DNA of 64,000 bases, from assembly GCA_028564925.1 (NCBI GenBank), contig CM053031.1, forward strand, positions 166,645,084 through 166,709,083, in the 5' to 3' direction. The first letter of the stretch is position 1; every line of letters begins with the position of its first letter. The stretch comes from Lithobates sylvaticus (Eukaryota; Chordata; Amphibia; Anura; Ranidae). Below are positions 22,749 to 34,165 of the stretch, piece after piece. The position numbers and the translations under genes were made by a program. Under the pieces are notes generated by a model. The model did not search any database. It had not been told where the DNA came from and saw nothing but the letters and a program-made list of their open reading frames with translations.

Positions 22749-24095
22749 TAGGGATGAGCCGAACACCCCCCTGTTCGGTTCGCACCAGAACCTGCGAACA
22801 GACCTAAAGTTTGTGTGAACTTTAGAACCCTATTAACCACTTAAGCCCTGGACCAATTTGCAGCCAAAGGACCAGGCCCATTTTTGCGATTCGGCACTGC
22901 GTCGCTTTAACTGACAATTGCGCTGTCGTGCAACGTGAAAATAGAGCGACAATTTTGAAAAAATTCAATATTTTTTACTTTTTGCTATAATAAATATCCC
23001 CAACAAAATATCTAAAAAAAATGTTTTTTCCTCAGTTTAGGCCGATACGTATTCTTCTACATATTTTTGGTAAAAAAAATTGCAATAAGCGATTATTGAT
23101 TGGTTTGCGCACAAGTTATAGCGTTTACAAAATAGGGGATCGTTTTATAGCATTTTTATTAATATTTTTTTTTTTTACTAGTAATGGCGGCGATCAGCAA
23201 TTTTTATTGTGACTGTGACAATTATTACACATCGGAAATTTTTGACACATTTTTGGGACCATTGTCATTTATACAGAAATCAGTGCTATTTAAATGCACT
23301 GATTTCTATGTAAATGACAGTGGCAGTGAAGGAGTTAACCACTAGGGGGCGGGGAGGGGTTAGTGTGACGTGTGTGTTTTTTTTTAGGGGGCATGGCTTT
23401 ACGTCTGACGTCACTGATCGGCTTTCCCGATGACAGGGAACAGCCGATCAGTGACAGGCAGTGTAGGAAGCAGGGGGAGAGGTTTGTTTACACAGACCTC
23501 TCCCCGTTCTTCAGCTCTGTGACCCGATCGCGGGACACCAACGGCGATCGGGTCCGCTGGTCCCGCGGCTGCGGTCACGGAGCTCAGGACCGGGTCGCGC
23601 CGTGCGCGCGACCCACGGCTGGGCAATTAAAGGGGACGTACCGGTACATGCTTTTGCCCAGCCGTGCTATTCTGTTGAAGTAAATCTACAGGAGGCGGTC
23701 CTGAAGTGGTTAAAGTCTATGGGACTCGAACATTCAAAAATCAAAAGTGCTAATTTTAAAGGCTTATATGCAAGTTATTGTCATAAAAAGTGTTTGGGGA
23801 CCTGGGTCCTGCCCCAGGGGGCATGTATCAATGCAAAAAAAAAAAAAAAACTTTTAAAAATGAAAAAGATTTTAATAATGCTTAAAGTGAAACAATAAAA
23901 GTGTAATATTCCTTTAAATTTTGTACCTTTTTTTAAAAAAAAAGCCTTTAAAATTAGCACTTTAGGTTTCTCCCATAGACTTTTACAGGGTGTTTGAGGC
24001 TTTTCGAATTAGCCGCGAACACCCCAAATTGTTCGCTCTTCGGTGAACAGGCAATGTTCGAGTCGAACATGAGTTCAACACGAAGCTCATCCCTA
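22749..24095. mobile_element. hAT MITE (TAGGGATGAGC) interrupted by a piggyBac MITE
   Basis: The ends are TAGGGATGAGC and GCTCATCCCTA. The flanks TTTGCTAT (22741-22748) and TTTGCTTT (24096-24103) match at 7 of 8 positions, as expected for an ageing hAT duplication. Subterminal TTCGxxTCGAACAT-type sequence is present near the right end. Removing the inserted 22837-23709 element plus one TTAA restores a continuous ACCCTATTAAAGTCTATGGG. The body without the insert is about 470 bp. Confidence 0.88.
22837..23709. mobile_element. piggyBac-type MITE (CCACTT family), complete
   Basis: Flanked by TTAA on both sides (22833-22836 and 23710-23713), with ends CCACTTAAGCCC and GGTCCTGAAGTGG. The 873-bp body has the family's AT-rich left part (GCGCACAAGTTATAGCG, GTAATGGCGGCGATC) and GC-rich right part. 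TTAA target use and CCACTT ends are shared with the autonomous-looking element at 59167, a plausible source of transposase. Confidence 0.88.
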
Positions 24096-24103
24096 TTTGC
24101 TTT

Positions 24104-26587
24104 AGAGTAGCAACAGTCACAACTAGAGCCATGCCCAAATGCAACAGGGCTGTCATGCTCCTCTCCTCAATTTCTTCAACCAGTTCTTTCATCTACTATC
24201 CCATTCTATCAGCGCCATAGCAAGAAAAGAGAAGAGCTGGGACATGAAGCCACTCATTGAAGACCATTATACAGAAGGTATACCTATAAAATAACATATT
24301 TAGTATTTCCCCACATTTATTATTTTGGGAACATGGTCCTCAGGAAGAAGTCAAGCAAAAATAGCCAATTTTATCACAGTCCTCCAACCAAGGTGCCCGA
24401 GTGCTTGGTATGTCAGGTTGGTGTCTCATGGAAAGGTAGGCCCCCACAATTTAAAAAAAAATTAAAATCAGCTAAATTGTAACATGTCCAGTTATGTACC
24501 TGGGCAATACCAGATTTTCATATTGGGTTATATTGAGTTATATATGAAATAATCAAGCGATGTAAAGCGTTAGTTGTGTTGTTTTTTTTTATGAATTAAG
24601 TATTAACAAAACCACAGAAAATTCTTAACGGTTAATTCCTGAAATTTCTTTCTGTGGTGATTCAAGAAATATTATCACACGCATAAATTCTTGAAATTAC
24701 ACAAACAGTAAGCGTTACCACTCCTAAATGCATCCAATGCATCCAGGCTGAAATGACGCTTTAGTTTATAATGACCTTTGCAGATCATTTAGTGTGATTA
24801 TACACCGCCCCCCCCCCCCCCAAAAAAAAAGGAAATCTGTGCAACCATATTAGTATGTGTTAGGAAAAAAAATGTAGAATGATAAATATAAAAACAAATG
24901 TACAATAATAAAACACAACTAACATTTAACCTGTTACACATAAAAATGCTGAAGTGCACAAAGACAAGTGTATTCTTATCAGACAAGTAAATTAGCTTTT
25001 CACAAATTAGCTCTATAATATTACCAGCACTAAGGTAACACATAGAATGCACTCTAGTGTTAAATTGCCCACACTATTTTTGACAGATGAGTAATGGGCA
25101 TTGTATATGCACATAATGTACAAAGGCTTTCATGTGGAGCAGTTCATCATTTCGAAGTGTCTGAACTCTCTAATGTAATATGAAAAGTGTGCCAGTGTTT
25201 TCATCCAGATATACACTGCAATTGTCCTTTTTCCCTTTGAAAGTGGTAGCTACAGAATTGACAACATGAACTGACATTTTTACAATATGTTTATTTGAGA
25301 GGCACATTGTTAAACTTTACGTACTTTATGTACACATATCTGTCTGTTTAAAACAGGTGACTGTTGCAGACAGGGCTCTGTTAGAAAAGTTCTGAGAAAT
25401 CCATTATTTGTGCTGGATTTTTTTTTTTTTTTGCATTACTATCCTGCTGTTCATTCAACACCAAACAAATGTTCATAAAAATCAAAAATGCATTTTATTT
25501 GCCTGTTTAAGAGAAAGTTTATTCTGATGTCTACAACTGGCTTCTGTGAATATAAGCAAGCAACTGTAAAGACATAGACCCAAAAAATCTGACATAATGC
25601 AGAGACATTTATTTAAGAATAATTCCAATTTAGGAAACTAAGGTTACCAAACTAAGGTTATCCATCTAAAGTATAATTCTATGCTAAACCTTACTAGTCT
25701 TAAAAATATTCCCCAACCCTCCCAACACCTATACTGACTAACTTGTGAAAAAAATAGGTATATACTGACCTACTTTCAGCCCGGTCCAGTCATGTATCTG
25801 GCTTCCCTGTGTCAGCTGCAGGAGAGAGGAGAGACAGTCGAAAATGGCTAGGACATGAGTCTATGGATGATGTCACTGCTCCTGGAATCTCCATACATTA
25901 TCAAATGTTCTCTCCTGCCTGGAGTTGCCGCTGGCTGACACAATTGATTATGAGACGAGACTGGAATGGGCTTCAAATAGGTAAATATAGACATCTTTTT
26001 TCACAGGTTAATGAAAATAGGTGTTAGGAGGATCCAGATCCCCTGAGGATGTCGTATTCTGATGAAGCACGTAGGGATGGGGCCTGGACACCCTGACATC
26101 ATCACGCATACCAGCAATGCCATTCAGAACTACTATAGCTGTACAGATACGCATTACTGATCTCATTTCTATATGAGTATTTTAATAAAATAACTGTTTT
26201 GTGGACTTACACTATGGCTGGCCTTTTTTCTTTTTGAGCATGCTAAATACTATTGTGAATCTGGAATTTTAACCCCTCAATTGACAACTGAAAGGAACAG
26301 AGCTGGAGGATTTGCTTTTTATGCTTGTCTGCTCTATTCACGGGGGCCAGGGCATACTGGTAATTGCTCTTCCATTTGAGTACTGGGACCTTGGCTTAAC
26401 TGAGTGATAAGGAGACCTTGATCATCTTCCAAGCATATTTAAAATCACATTGGGATTGTCAATTTGTTTCATGTACATTGTTTGCACTACTAATAATTTT
26501 GGTGCTGATTGCACATATTCAGTTTATGGTGTTCACTGTTTTATTTTTTTATGATTGGAGTGTTTTTTATTTTCACATATGTTAGGA

Positions 26588-26589
<2 letters not shown>
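24104..26589. other. intronic DNA with simple sequence
   Basis: It holds a C/A homopolymer patch (about 24806-24832) and a poly-T run (25419-25432). The segment at 26040-26220 (CTGATGAAGCACGTAGGG, then TTTTAATAAAATAACTG) resembles old Penelope-type or other terminal repeats. No coding signal was seen. Confidence 0.45.

Positions 26590-26662
<73 letters not shown>
26590..26662. repeat. (AT)n microsatellite
   Basis: About 36 uninterrupted AT dinucleotides. Confidence 0.98.
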
Positions 26663-26668
<6 letters not shown>

Positions 26669-26924
26669 GTTTGGTTCTGTGCTGGTTAATGTTTTGATTT
26701 GTGGGATGCATGCGTAAGCATTTGTTCTTCTTTTTATAATTTTTTTTGTTGGTTTAAAAAGATGTCTAAAGAACAATAACCCATTGCAACCAAAAATAAT
26801 TCACTTTTAATTAGTTTAGAGCAGTCAGATCAGTGAAAGATAAATGCTGATTGGTTGTTATGGGTTACTGCACTTTGAGCATTATCGTTTGCTTTATAAG
26901 ATGGTCTGCTTACATTTACATATC
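26663..26924. other. AT-rich spacer
   Basis: No features recognised. Confidence 0.5.
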
Positions 26925-27285
26925 CCTTAATATACCAAAATGTGGCCTCTTTCAGCAGGATAATGCATCCTGTCACACAGCAAAAATGGTTCAAGAATGG
27001 TTTGAGGAACACAACAATGAGATGGAGGTGTCGACTTGGCCTGCAGATTCTTTAGATCTCAATCCAATTGAGCATCTGTGTGATATGCTGGAAAAACTAG
27101 TCAGTTCCAAGGAGGCCCAACCCTACAATTTAGAGGATATAAAGGATCTGCTACTGATGTTTTGGTGGCAGAGACCTTCTAGAGGTCTAGTGGAGTCCAC
27201 AGGTCTGGGCTGTTTTGGTAGCAAAAGGGCCTTAATAATAAGTGGATGGTCATAAATTTATGGCTGATCGGTGTATATCCTTCCA
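26925..27285 (+). mobile_element. Tc1 transposase C-terminal fragment
   Basis: The translation contains QQDNASCHTAKMVQEWFEEH, then STWPADSLDLNPIEHLCDML: the second and third acidic residues (D in QDNA, E in NPIEHL) of the DDE catalytic core, followed by the usual C-terminal tail (NLEDIKDLLLMFWWQ). The first acidic residue, the DNA-binding domains and the 5' terminal repeat are absent. After the ORF, ATTTATGGCTGATCGGTGTAT resembles the inner end of the family's 3' terminal repeat. The last ~30 residues have drifted out of frame. A different lineage from the copy at 10-11 kb. Confidence 0.87.
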
Positions 27286-27532
27286 TACATACTACATAAT
27301 TGTTGATAAAAGTAGAGCAATCAGATTGAAAAATTAATGTAAATCCCTTACCTCACAAAAGCAAGTGAGTAAGGATTATGAGCTTAATAAAGTTATTTTT
27401 GCAATGTTGTAAAGCAATTTTAATATTAGTAAGTTTTTCTAATTACTGCATAGTATTTAAGGTTAGAAATGTGTGAGTATATTAAGCAAAAAAAAAGAAA
27501 AGTAAATAAATAAAAAGAAAACTGCTTTGTTA
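27286..27532. other. AT-rich spacer
   Basis: No features. It ends in TTA, the left target duplication of the next element. Confidence 0.5.
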
Positions 27533-29111
27533 TGCCGCGTACACACGTGCGGACTTTTCCCGTCGGACCTAGTCCAGCGGACAATCCGCCGGACTTTCCA
27601 GCTGGCTTCGCTGGACTTTCCGAGCGTGTGGACTTGCCCACACACGCGCGGACTTGCCCACACACGCGCGGACTTCTCCGGCGGACAATCCGCCGGCCAA
27701 AGTCCGCGGGACTTTTGAAAATGAACGGACTTGCCCACACACGGAGCAGTCCGTTCATTTAGAACGTAACTTCAGGTTACGTAGCTAGCAGAGGCAGTAA
27801 ATGCCGCCGCGCTAGCTCCGTAACCTGGCATGGATTTAAAGGGACTCCCTACGCCGAAAAACGGCGTGGGGGTTCCCCCCAAATCCATGTCAGACCCTTA
27901 TCCGAGCACGCAGCCTGGCCGGCCAGGAAAGGGGTGGGGACGAACGAGCGCCCCCCCCTGGGACTGTGACATCGCAAGGGGGCGGGGTCACCATGTGACA
28001 TGAGCATGTGACCCTGTCCCCTTGTCCTATATAAGTCCCAGCACAGCGCGGCTCTGCCATTCCAGCCAGAGAGAGCATTGGGTCAACATCGGAAGAAGAA
28101 GAAGAACAAGAACAAGAACAACAAGAAGAAGGCGGCGCCGGCTGCGCGGAAAACGACGACCGCCGCAAGAACAGAAGAGACCCCCGGAAGACCCCCGAAG
28201 GCGGATCGAGACCCCCCCAGACGACGGCGGCGACGACGAAGAAGGTAGCCGGACTTCTCTGCTCGGTAAAAGAGCTTGGTAAATGGCGGAGGAGTCCGGC
28301 GAGAAGACCCCCAAGACGGAAGAAGACCCCCGGAGCAGTGCAATAAATTATTTTTTCAAAAGTGTGGGTGTTTTTTTACTTTACATTTTACACCTTAGGT
28401 GAATGGGTAGGGGTACATCGTACCCCATACTCATTCACATAGGGTGGGGGCCGGGATCTGAGGGCCCCCTTATAAAAGGGGGCTCCCAGATTCCGATAAG
28501 CCCCCGCCCGCAGACCCCGACAACCAAGGCCAGGGTTGTTGGGAAGAGGCCCTTGTCCTCATCAACATGGGGACAAGGTGCTTTGGGGTGGGGGGGCCGC
28601 ACGGCCCCCCTTTCCCCAGGGCACCCCCCATGTTGAGGGCACGCGGCCTGGTACGGCTCAGGAGGGGGGGGCGCTCGTTCGTCCCCACCCCTTTCCTGGC
28701 CGGCCAGGCTGCGTGCTCGGATAAGGGTCTGAGATGGATTTGGGGGGGACCCCCACGCCGTTTTTCGGCGTGGGGAGTCCCTTTAAATCCATGCCAGGTC
28801 ACGGAGCTAGCGCGGCGGCATTTACTGCCTACGCTAGCTACATAACCTGAAGTCACGTGCTAAATGAACGGACTTGCCGGTGAGCGGCAAGTCCATTAAT
28901 TTTCAAAAGTCCGGCGGACTAGCCTACTAACGTCGGGATTGTCCGCCGGACTGCCAAGTCCAGCGGATAATTTTAAAACCAAACTTAAAACTTTGGTCCG
29001 CCGGACTTTGGCGCCAAAAAGTCCGCCGGCGCCCACACACGAGGGGATTGTCCGCTGGACTTGAGTCCAGAGGATAATCCCGCGGGATAGTCCCTTCGTG
29101 TGTACGCCGCA
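27533..29111. mobile_element. PIF/Harbinger-type non-autonomous element with long inverted arms
   Basis: The termini TGCCGCGTACACACG and CGTGTGTACGCCGCA form a 15-bp inverted repeat with one mismatch, flanked by TTA on both sides (27530-27532 and 29112-29114), the 3-bp duplication of PIF/Harbinger elements. Inverted similarity continues inward. The blocks around 27770-27958 (CTAGCTCCGTAACCTGGCAT, CCTGGCCGGCCAGGAAAGGG) recur reversed at about 28664-28850. Subterminal GTCCGCCGGACTT-type repeats are abundant in both orientations. No transposase is encoded. The unique centre (27960-28660) looks like a small transcription unit. Confidence 0.82.
28022..28360 (+). promoter_or_regulatory. TATA-to-polyA mini transcription unit inside the Harbinger element
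   Basis: CCTATATAAG at 28026-28035 follows a GC-rich stretch with direct TGACATxxxCATGTGACC repeats. A purine-rich tract follows, then AATAAA at about 28342-28347. One frame (28022-28282) is open for 86 codons and extremely basic (RRRRTRTRTTRRRRRR), but the composition alone could explain this. The call of a transcribed unit is inference from signal spacing. Confidence 0.4.
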
Positions 29112-29114
29112 TTA

Positions 29115-30046
29115 ATTGACGTTGTGTTAGAATTCTGCTATGCCTTTGATAAACTCATTTATATGTGTATTCATTATTCTTGCATTATAATGTTCAAAAT
29201 CTGATACATATCAGATTGTACATTTCTGACAGCCGGAACCTCTCTTATGCAGCTTTAAAAAAAATTACCCCTAAGCAGTAAAGGAATATATTTTAATATA
29301 CTGTAAAATCAAAGTCACGTATTTTTTTAAATGATAGTGTAAAACCATAAAAATTATTTATGGGGCACTCAATATTAATTTCGGGACACTCAGCCCAAAT
29401 GCATAAATGCATATATAAGCCCAGTGGAGCTCGTAGGCAGCAAACTTTAGCACAGACTTCACAACAGTGCACATCCAGCTTTGTTCTGCTCATGTGTACA
29501 CTGAAGACATGCTGGCAGGATTTCTTTTATAAATTCATGTAAACTTTTAATTGCATGTGTGAACGGTAATATATAGATGTGAACATGCACATTTTTTTTT
29601 CATTTTAAAAGGCTTGATTTTTTTAAATCAACAGAAAGAGCACCACATTATATAAACAATACATTTGATATTAAAGATAGTAAACAGACAGTTCAACAAA
29701 TAACTAATTTTGTTGTTTTGTATTCTTCAAATGCTTTTGGAATATCACTATTTATTATAATTAGATATTCTTCTAATGCTTTTAGTATATTCTTTTCTAT
29801 GTGTGTATTTACTTTTAAAGCCTTGAGTTGAAAAATATTCTAACTATTCTTCCTTTATGTGTATAAGCCATATTAAGTTGTTCTATTTAGAAAGAGTAAA
29901 TACTGCTCATACTTGCTAACAGCATGACGTTATCTTTAGTAAATCAGGCATATTATGTCTTATGAAGCAATGTAATTGTAGTATCCGTTGATATCATTTA
30001 TAATCAAATCAATGATCCTGTCAGAATAAAAATATGAGAGCTCTGC
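29115..30046. other. AT-rich intron
   Basis: No gene or element was recognised. Confidence 0.6.
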
Positions 30047-30154
30047 TTAAAGTGGTTGTATACCCTCATTTGTAATTTTTATCTACAGGTAAGCCTATAA
30101 TAAGACTTACCTGTAGGTAAAATTTATAGATGTGCAGGTATACAATCGCTTTAA
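30047..30154. mobile_element. short TTAA MITE (AGTGGTTGTA family)
   Basis: The ends TTAAAGTGGTTGTATACC and GGTATACAATCGCTTTAA form an imperfect inverted repeat, with an inner palindrome TACAGGTAAGCCTATAATAAG. The same palindrome marks the repeat that hosts the LTR element at 12.9-16.5 kb. Confidence 0.8.
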
Positions 30155-30379
30155 GCTGGGACCAGTAACTAAATGTAAAAAAACATACACAGTTGTACCT
30201 CTGATCGTGAACCGAATTGGTTGCGAACCGAGGCAAATATTCCCATAGGATTCAATGTAAATCAGGTTTATCCATTATGAACTTTTTTGTTTGTTTATAT
30301 ATGTATATATACATTGAAATTATGAAATGTATGTTTACAAAAAAGGATTTTAAACATATATTACATACAGTCATTTACA
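30155..30379. other. spacer with ACCTCTGATCGTGAACCGA-type sequence
   Basis: Contains ATCGTGAACCGAATTGGTTG, possibly the edge of another repeat. No paired end was found. Confidence 0.4.
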
Positions 30380-30383
30380 TTAA

Positions 30384-31218
30384 CCTCCCTGGCAGTATTC
30401 CCGATTCTGGCTTGGGGTGGAATCTCAGAACCAAAAGCAGTAACCCCGAGCCAGACTCGGGATTGCATCGCAGGATCCAGGAAGAGCTTACTTACCTTGT
30501 CCCCTGGATCCTGTGATGTCTCCCCGCAGAGTGAGCAGCTCGTCGTCTGCTCGATTTCATCACAGAGTCGGGCTTCGTTCCCTGCAAGCGTTGCGATGCA
30601 CGGGGACAAAAAACGGCACCAAAATAAAAAAGTGAACACACACACTATACATACAGTATACTGTAATCTTACAGATTACATTACTGTATGTGATTATGTC
30701 ACATCCCTATTGCCCCCAGTGTTTCAGTTCAGTGCCCTGCATGCAGTTTCTGCCTGGAAACTGGAGATTATCCATAGCAACCAAAACCGTCCCTTTACAT
30801 CAAAAGTGGTTTTAGACCAGCTAGAAAACAGCGATAATAAATTAGAATCCCTTGCAGAATTGAGCAATAGTGATTTGTGGGGAAATCCATCATCAAACAC
30901 TGAAAATAATGACAGCGACAATTCTGCAACTGAGCTAATTTCAGTGTTTTTGATTTGATTACATTATTAAATAATTTTTATTATTATTATATTATTATCT
31001 GTTATAATTATTTATAGTTATTTATTATTTTATAATTTATGATTTTGTGTTTCAAACTTTATCATACCCGGGATGTCTACTAGACTCTTGTTTGGACAGA
31101 TTTAAGTGAATTATTCCTAAGAATTACAGGCCTACAATATAAAACACCACATGTCCATGCAAAATAATTGTACCGGTTTTAGCATCAACAATCTGACATA
31201 ATCATACCGCCAGGGAGG
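30384..31218. mobile_element. piggyBac-type MITE (CCTCCCTGGC family), complete
   Basis: The ends CCTCCCTGGCAGTATTC and ATACCGCCAGGGAGG are imperfect inverted repeats, with TTAA outside both (30380-30383 and 31219-31222). The 835-bp body has subterminal CCCGATTCTGGCTTGGGG / CCCCGAGCCAGACTCGGG. A 153-codon frame at 30497-30958 has an acidic, Asn/Ser-rich tail (SSNTENNDSDNSATE) that could be a remnant of a transposase N-terminus, but it carries no catalytic motif. Confidence 0.85.
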
Positions 31219-31222
31219 TTAA

Positions 31223-31750
31223 GCTGACCTCTTTCATGTGTACATCCTAAAAAACTATAGCTCCTCTTTAATACTTGTTTGAAACAATCCCAAAAATCAC
31301 TTAAAAATGATAGCAAGCCCAATACATTGAGACTCTACCAGATACTTTAAGGCCTCATGTACATGGGTGGTTTGGCTTGTGAGTCTCAAATCCCAAACTT
31401 TTTTGGTTCCCTTTTGGCACAGGTGCAGCATATAGCCCTGCTGCCAGCAGCGTGTCAAGCTGCAAAATGTGAGGGCTGGATCATGTATTTGCAATTAGAG
31501 CCATATGCATTCATATGCCACAAACACAGGAATTCTGCATTTGGGGAATATGTCCCTTAACACATACAGTCCTAAATGCAAGTACCACTCTGTACAGCGT
31601 CCAGTGGCATCCAGCTGCTACATATTCCAGGGCTTTTTAAATTGGGTGCTACTACTTCTACATTTTCCCTCAGATTTAGATCTTTTACTCACAATAGAAA
31701 TAATGCTTGCTGGCCTAAAGCTACCTTTTATTTTTAGCTTTTTACCCTCC
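31223..31750. other. spacer between MITEs
   Basis: No gene or repeat end was recognised. The short frames do not resemble known proteins. Confidence 0.5.
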
Positions 31751-31754
31751 TTAA

Positions 31755-32027
31755 AGCGGAGTTCCACCCTAAAGAGGAACTTCCGCTTATTGGATCCCCC
31801 CCCCCTCCGGTGCCACAGTTGGCACCTTTCAGGGGGAGGGGGGGTGCAGATACCTGTATAATCCAGGTATCTGCAACCACTTCCGGGACTAGCTAGCCGC
31901 AGCTAGCCACAGATGCTGCCGGCATGCTGGAACCTGGAACAGGTAAGTGTCCATTTATTAATAGTCAGCAGCTGCAGTATTTGTAGCTGCTGACTTTTAA
32001 TATTTTTTGTTAAGGTGGCCATCCTCT
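31755..32027. mobile_element. TTAA MITE, GCGGAGTTCC family, copy 2
   Basis: The left end AGCGGAGTTCCACCC follows TTAA (31751-31754) and the right end GGTGGCCATCCTCT precedes TTAA (32028-32031). It contains the hairpin AGTCAGCAGCTGC...GTAGCTGCTGACTTTTA (about 31962-32001). It lies in tandem with copy 3. Confidence 0.82.
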
Positions 32028-32131
32028 TTAAGTCATTGTACATCTGCTGCACATCATTATTGTGATACTGCCCCAGCTGAAAGACAATTTAGGAAAATAA
32101 TGTATAGTGGTTTATCAATTATTGAGCTTAA

Positions 32132-32616
32132 AGCGGGGGTCTACCCTAAAAAAAAAAAAAAAAATAATTGCATTACAATGCTCCTAAAATGTGAAAAAAA
32201 ATAGAAAAAAAAAATGTTTTTACTTACCAGAAATTGCTAAGGCTAGGCAGATCGCCCTAATCTGCCACTTCCTACACCGCAGTGTTCTTCAGTCTTCTCC
32301 TCCTCGCGTTGTCTTCTGGGGAAGGTGGCGCGGTGTGATCTGGGAACTGTGTGTGTCCCAGAACACAGCCGGCCATTCACAAAGCACTGTGCGACTCGCG
32401 CATGCGCAGTAGGAAATGGGCAGTGAACCCGCAAGGCTCCACTGCCCGTTTCCCTTACTTTTAATGGCGGCGCCGGGACCCGATCCGATGGACGAATTGG
32501 CCTCGGGTGGCCGACATCACACGCACCCTGGACAGGTAAGTGTGCTTATTAAAAGTCAGCAGCTACAGTGTTTGTAGCTGCTGACTTTTATTTTTTTTTT
32601 TAACCGGACCTCCTCT
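32132..32616. mobile_element. TTAA MITE, GCGGAGTTCC family, copy 3
   Basis: The left end AGCGGGGGTCTACCC follows TTAA (32128-32131) and the right end CCGGACCTCCTCT precedes TTAA (32617-32620). It contains the hairpin AAAGTCAGCAGCTACAG...TGTAGCTGCTGACTTTT (about 32553-32590) and a GGACAGGTAAGTGTG block, also in copy 2 as GAACAGGTAAGTGTC. Poly-A runs near the left end are secondary. Confidence 0.82.
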
Positions 32617-32620
32617 TTAA

Positions 32621-33867
32621 GGTAGATGTAAAACCAAATTAAATTCCATTTTGCTAAAGCACTGCATATCATAAGCAATTATAAGGAAAGTATCAACATT
32701 TTCAAAGAACATACTTGCTTTCATCTTTTATATCCTTTCTTTATTATAATTATAACTATTATCATTATTTTTTATTATTACTGTTACTGTTTAGATCCCT
32801 GCATCCTCTTTGCAGCCATTTTCTGACCATATTTATGCACTCCAGCCATTGCTGCAGGATCAATTTCTAGGCTGAGTTTTCTTGATGGTAGTACAGTGGG
32901 CCATGCCTGTGCGTGTGTGTTGAAAAGGTTACTTGTGGTTTTCATTGGAGCCCCATGTTACAGAGTAATAATGCAGGAGTCACTTAGGACACAGGGCCTG
33001 AGTGTTGCCATCCTATAACAGGAAGTTCTCGAACAAGGATTTTAATGGCTGGACATCAGGTATTAAATTAATGATAGCTGCCAATACCTGTCTTTACATT
33101 AACATATTAAAGCATATATTTTACATATACTTAAATTGTTCGTCATATGCATTTGGTAGATATCAGTAGTGATCAGTAAGGTATTTCATTTTAAATATTA
33201 AATGATTATCAGTAAAGAATACAAAAAGACATATGCCCATCCCTCCATACTGCCCATGTCACAACAAATCCATCCTTCTCACATAGCCAGTGAACCTCTC
33301 ACACTAAACGGTCAAAATACAACACAGGGGCTGAGAAAAAAATCAAGCTTATATACTCCTCCTCTGGTTTCACTTGATTAAACATTGTCTGGGGTGACCA
33401 GGAGAAAAGCGTGTCATTGTAAAGAAGTATTTATGGCAGTAGAGTATCTGAAGTTTAATACTTTTCCAACAGAATAACAACTTTCCATTAATGTGGCATT
33501 TTGCACCAAATTACTTGAGTTACCCAAACAAGTCTCATTAATCCATCTGTAGAGCCCAGCCTTTCTCAGGGTGAGGCTAATAATCATCTACACTCATTTA
33601 AATACCCTAATACCTCTCACAATTTGTAGGAGACAGCTGCCAATAATTGGTACAATTCCTACCAATATACACACATAAGCAGCATTATCAAAAGCGGCAC
33701 AGTGGCTCAGCCAACAATTAAGTCCACTAGAGGGCGCAATGTTTCTGATGGGACCTCTCCTGTGGGTGGAGAGCAGAGCTGAAGCCATTTTACAGTACAT
33801 TATCTGGCTTGGTTTAGGTCACAGTGATAAGGTGTCCTGTTTGTGATCAGTTGCCATTTTTCCTTAG
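32621..33867. other. intronic DNA
   Basis: AT-rich DNA with a (TTATTA) patch near 32770. No gene or element was recognised. Confidence 0.5.
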
Positions 33868-34165
33868 CACAGTGGCTTAGTTGTTAGCACCTCTGCCTCC
33901 TCAGTTAAAAGCCCTGCTAGGACACTATCTGCATAAAGTTTGCATTCCTCTCTGTACTTGTATGCATTTTCTCTGGCTTCCTCCTACACTCCAAAAACAT
34001 GCTAGTAGTTTAATTAGCTTCTGTCTAAATTGACCTAGTATGTGTGACCTAGGGTGTGAGGTAGGGACATTTGATTGTAAGCTCTTTAAGCTATTTAAGG
34101 GCAGAGACTGATTTGAATGAATAGTGTGTAAAGTGTGTGCTATATTTAAAATACTGATCCACTTA
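33868..34165 (+). mobile_element. SINE-like repeat with tRNA-like head
   Basis: CACAGTGGCTTAGTTGTTAG, then CACTATCTGCATAAAGTTTG, CTTCCTCCTACACTCCAAAA, AACATGCTAGTAGTTTAATT and TTGTAAGCTCTTTAAG follow the order of a widespread fish and amphibian repeat whose head has GTGGTTAGCAC and GGTTCGAATCC boxes. The B box is eroded here. No tail repeat or target duplication was confirmed. Assignment is from memory of the consensus. Confidence 0.55.

Noticed and set aside
26509-26776. Ile-Tyr repeat proteins on both strands
   Set aside because: They are translations of (AT)n.
28022-28343. Arg-rich frames on both strands
   Set aside because: They follow from GAAGAAGAAG and CGACGACG composition. Listed as a transcription-unit candidate but not as genes.
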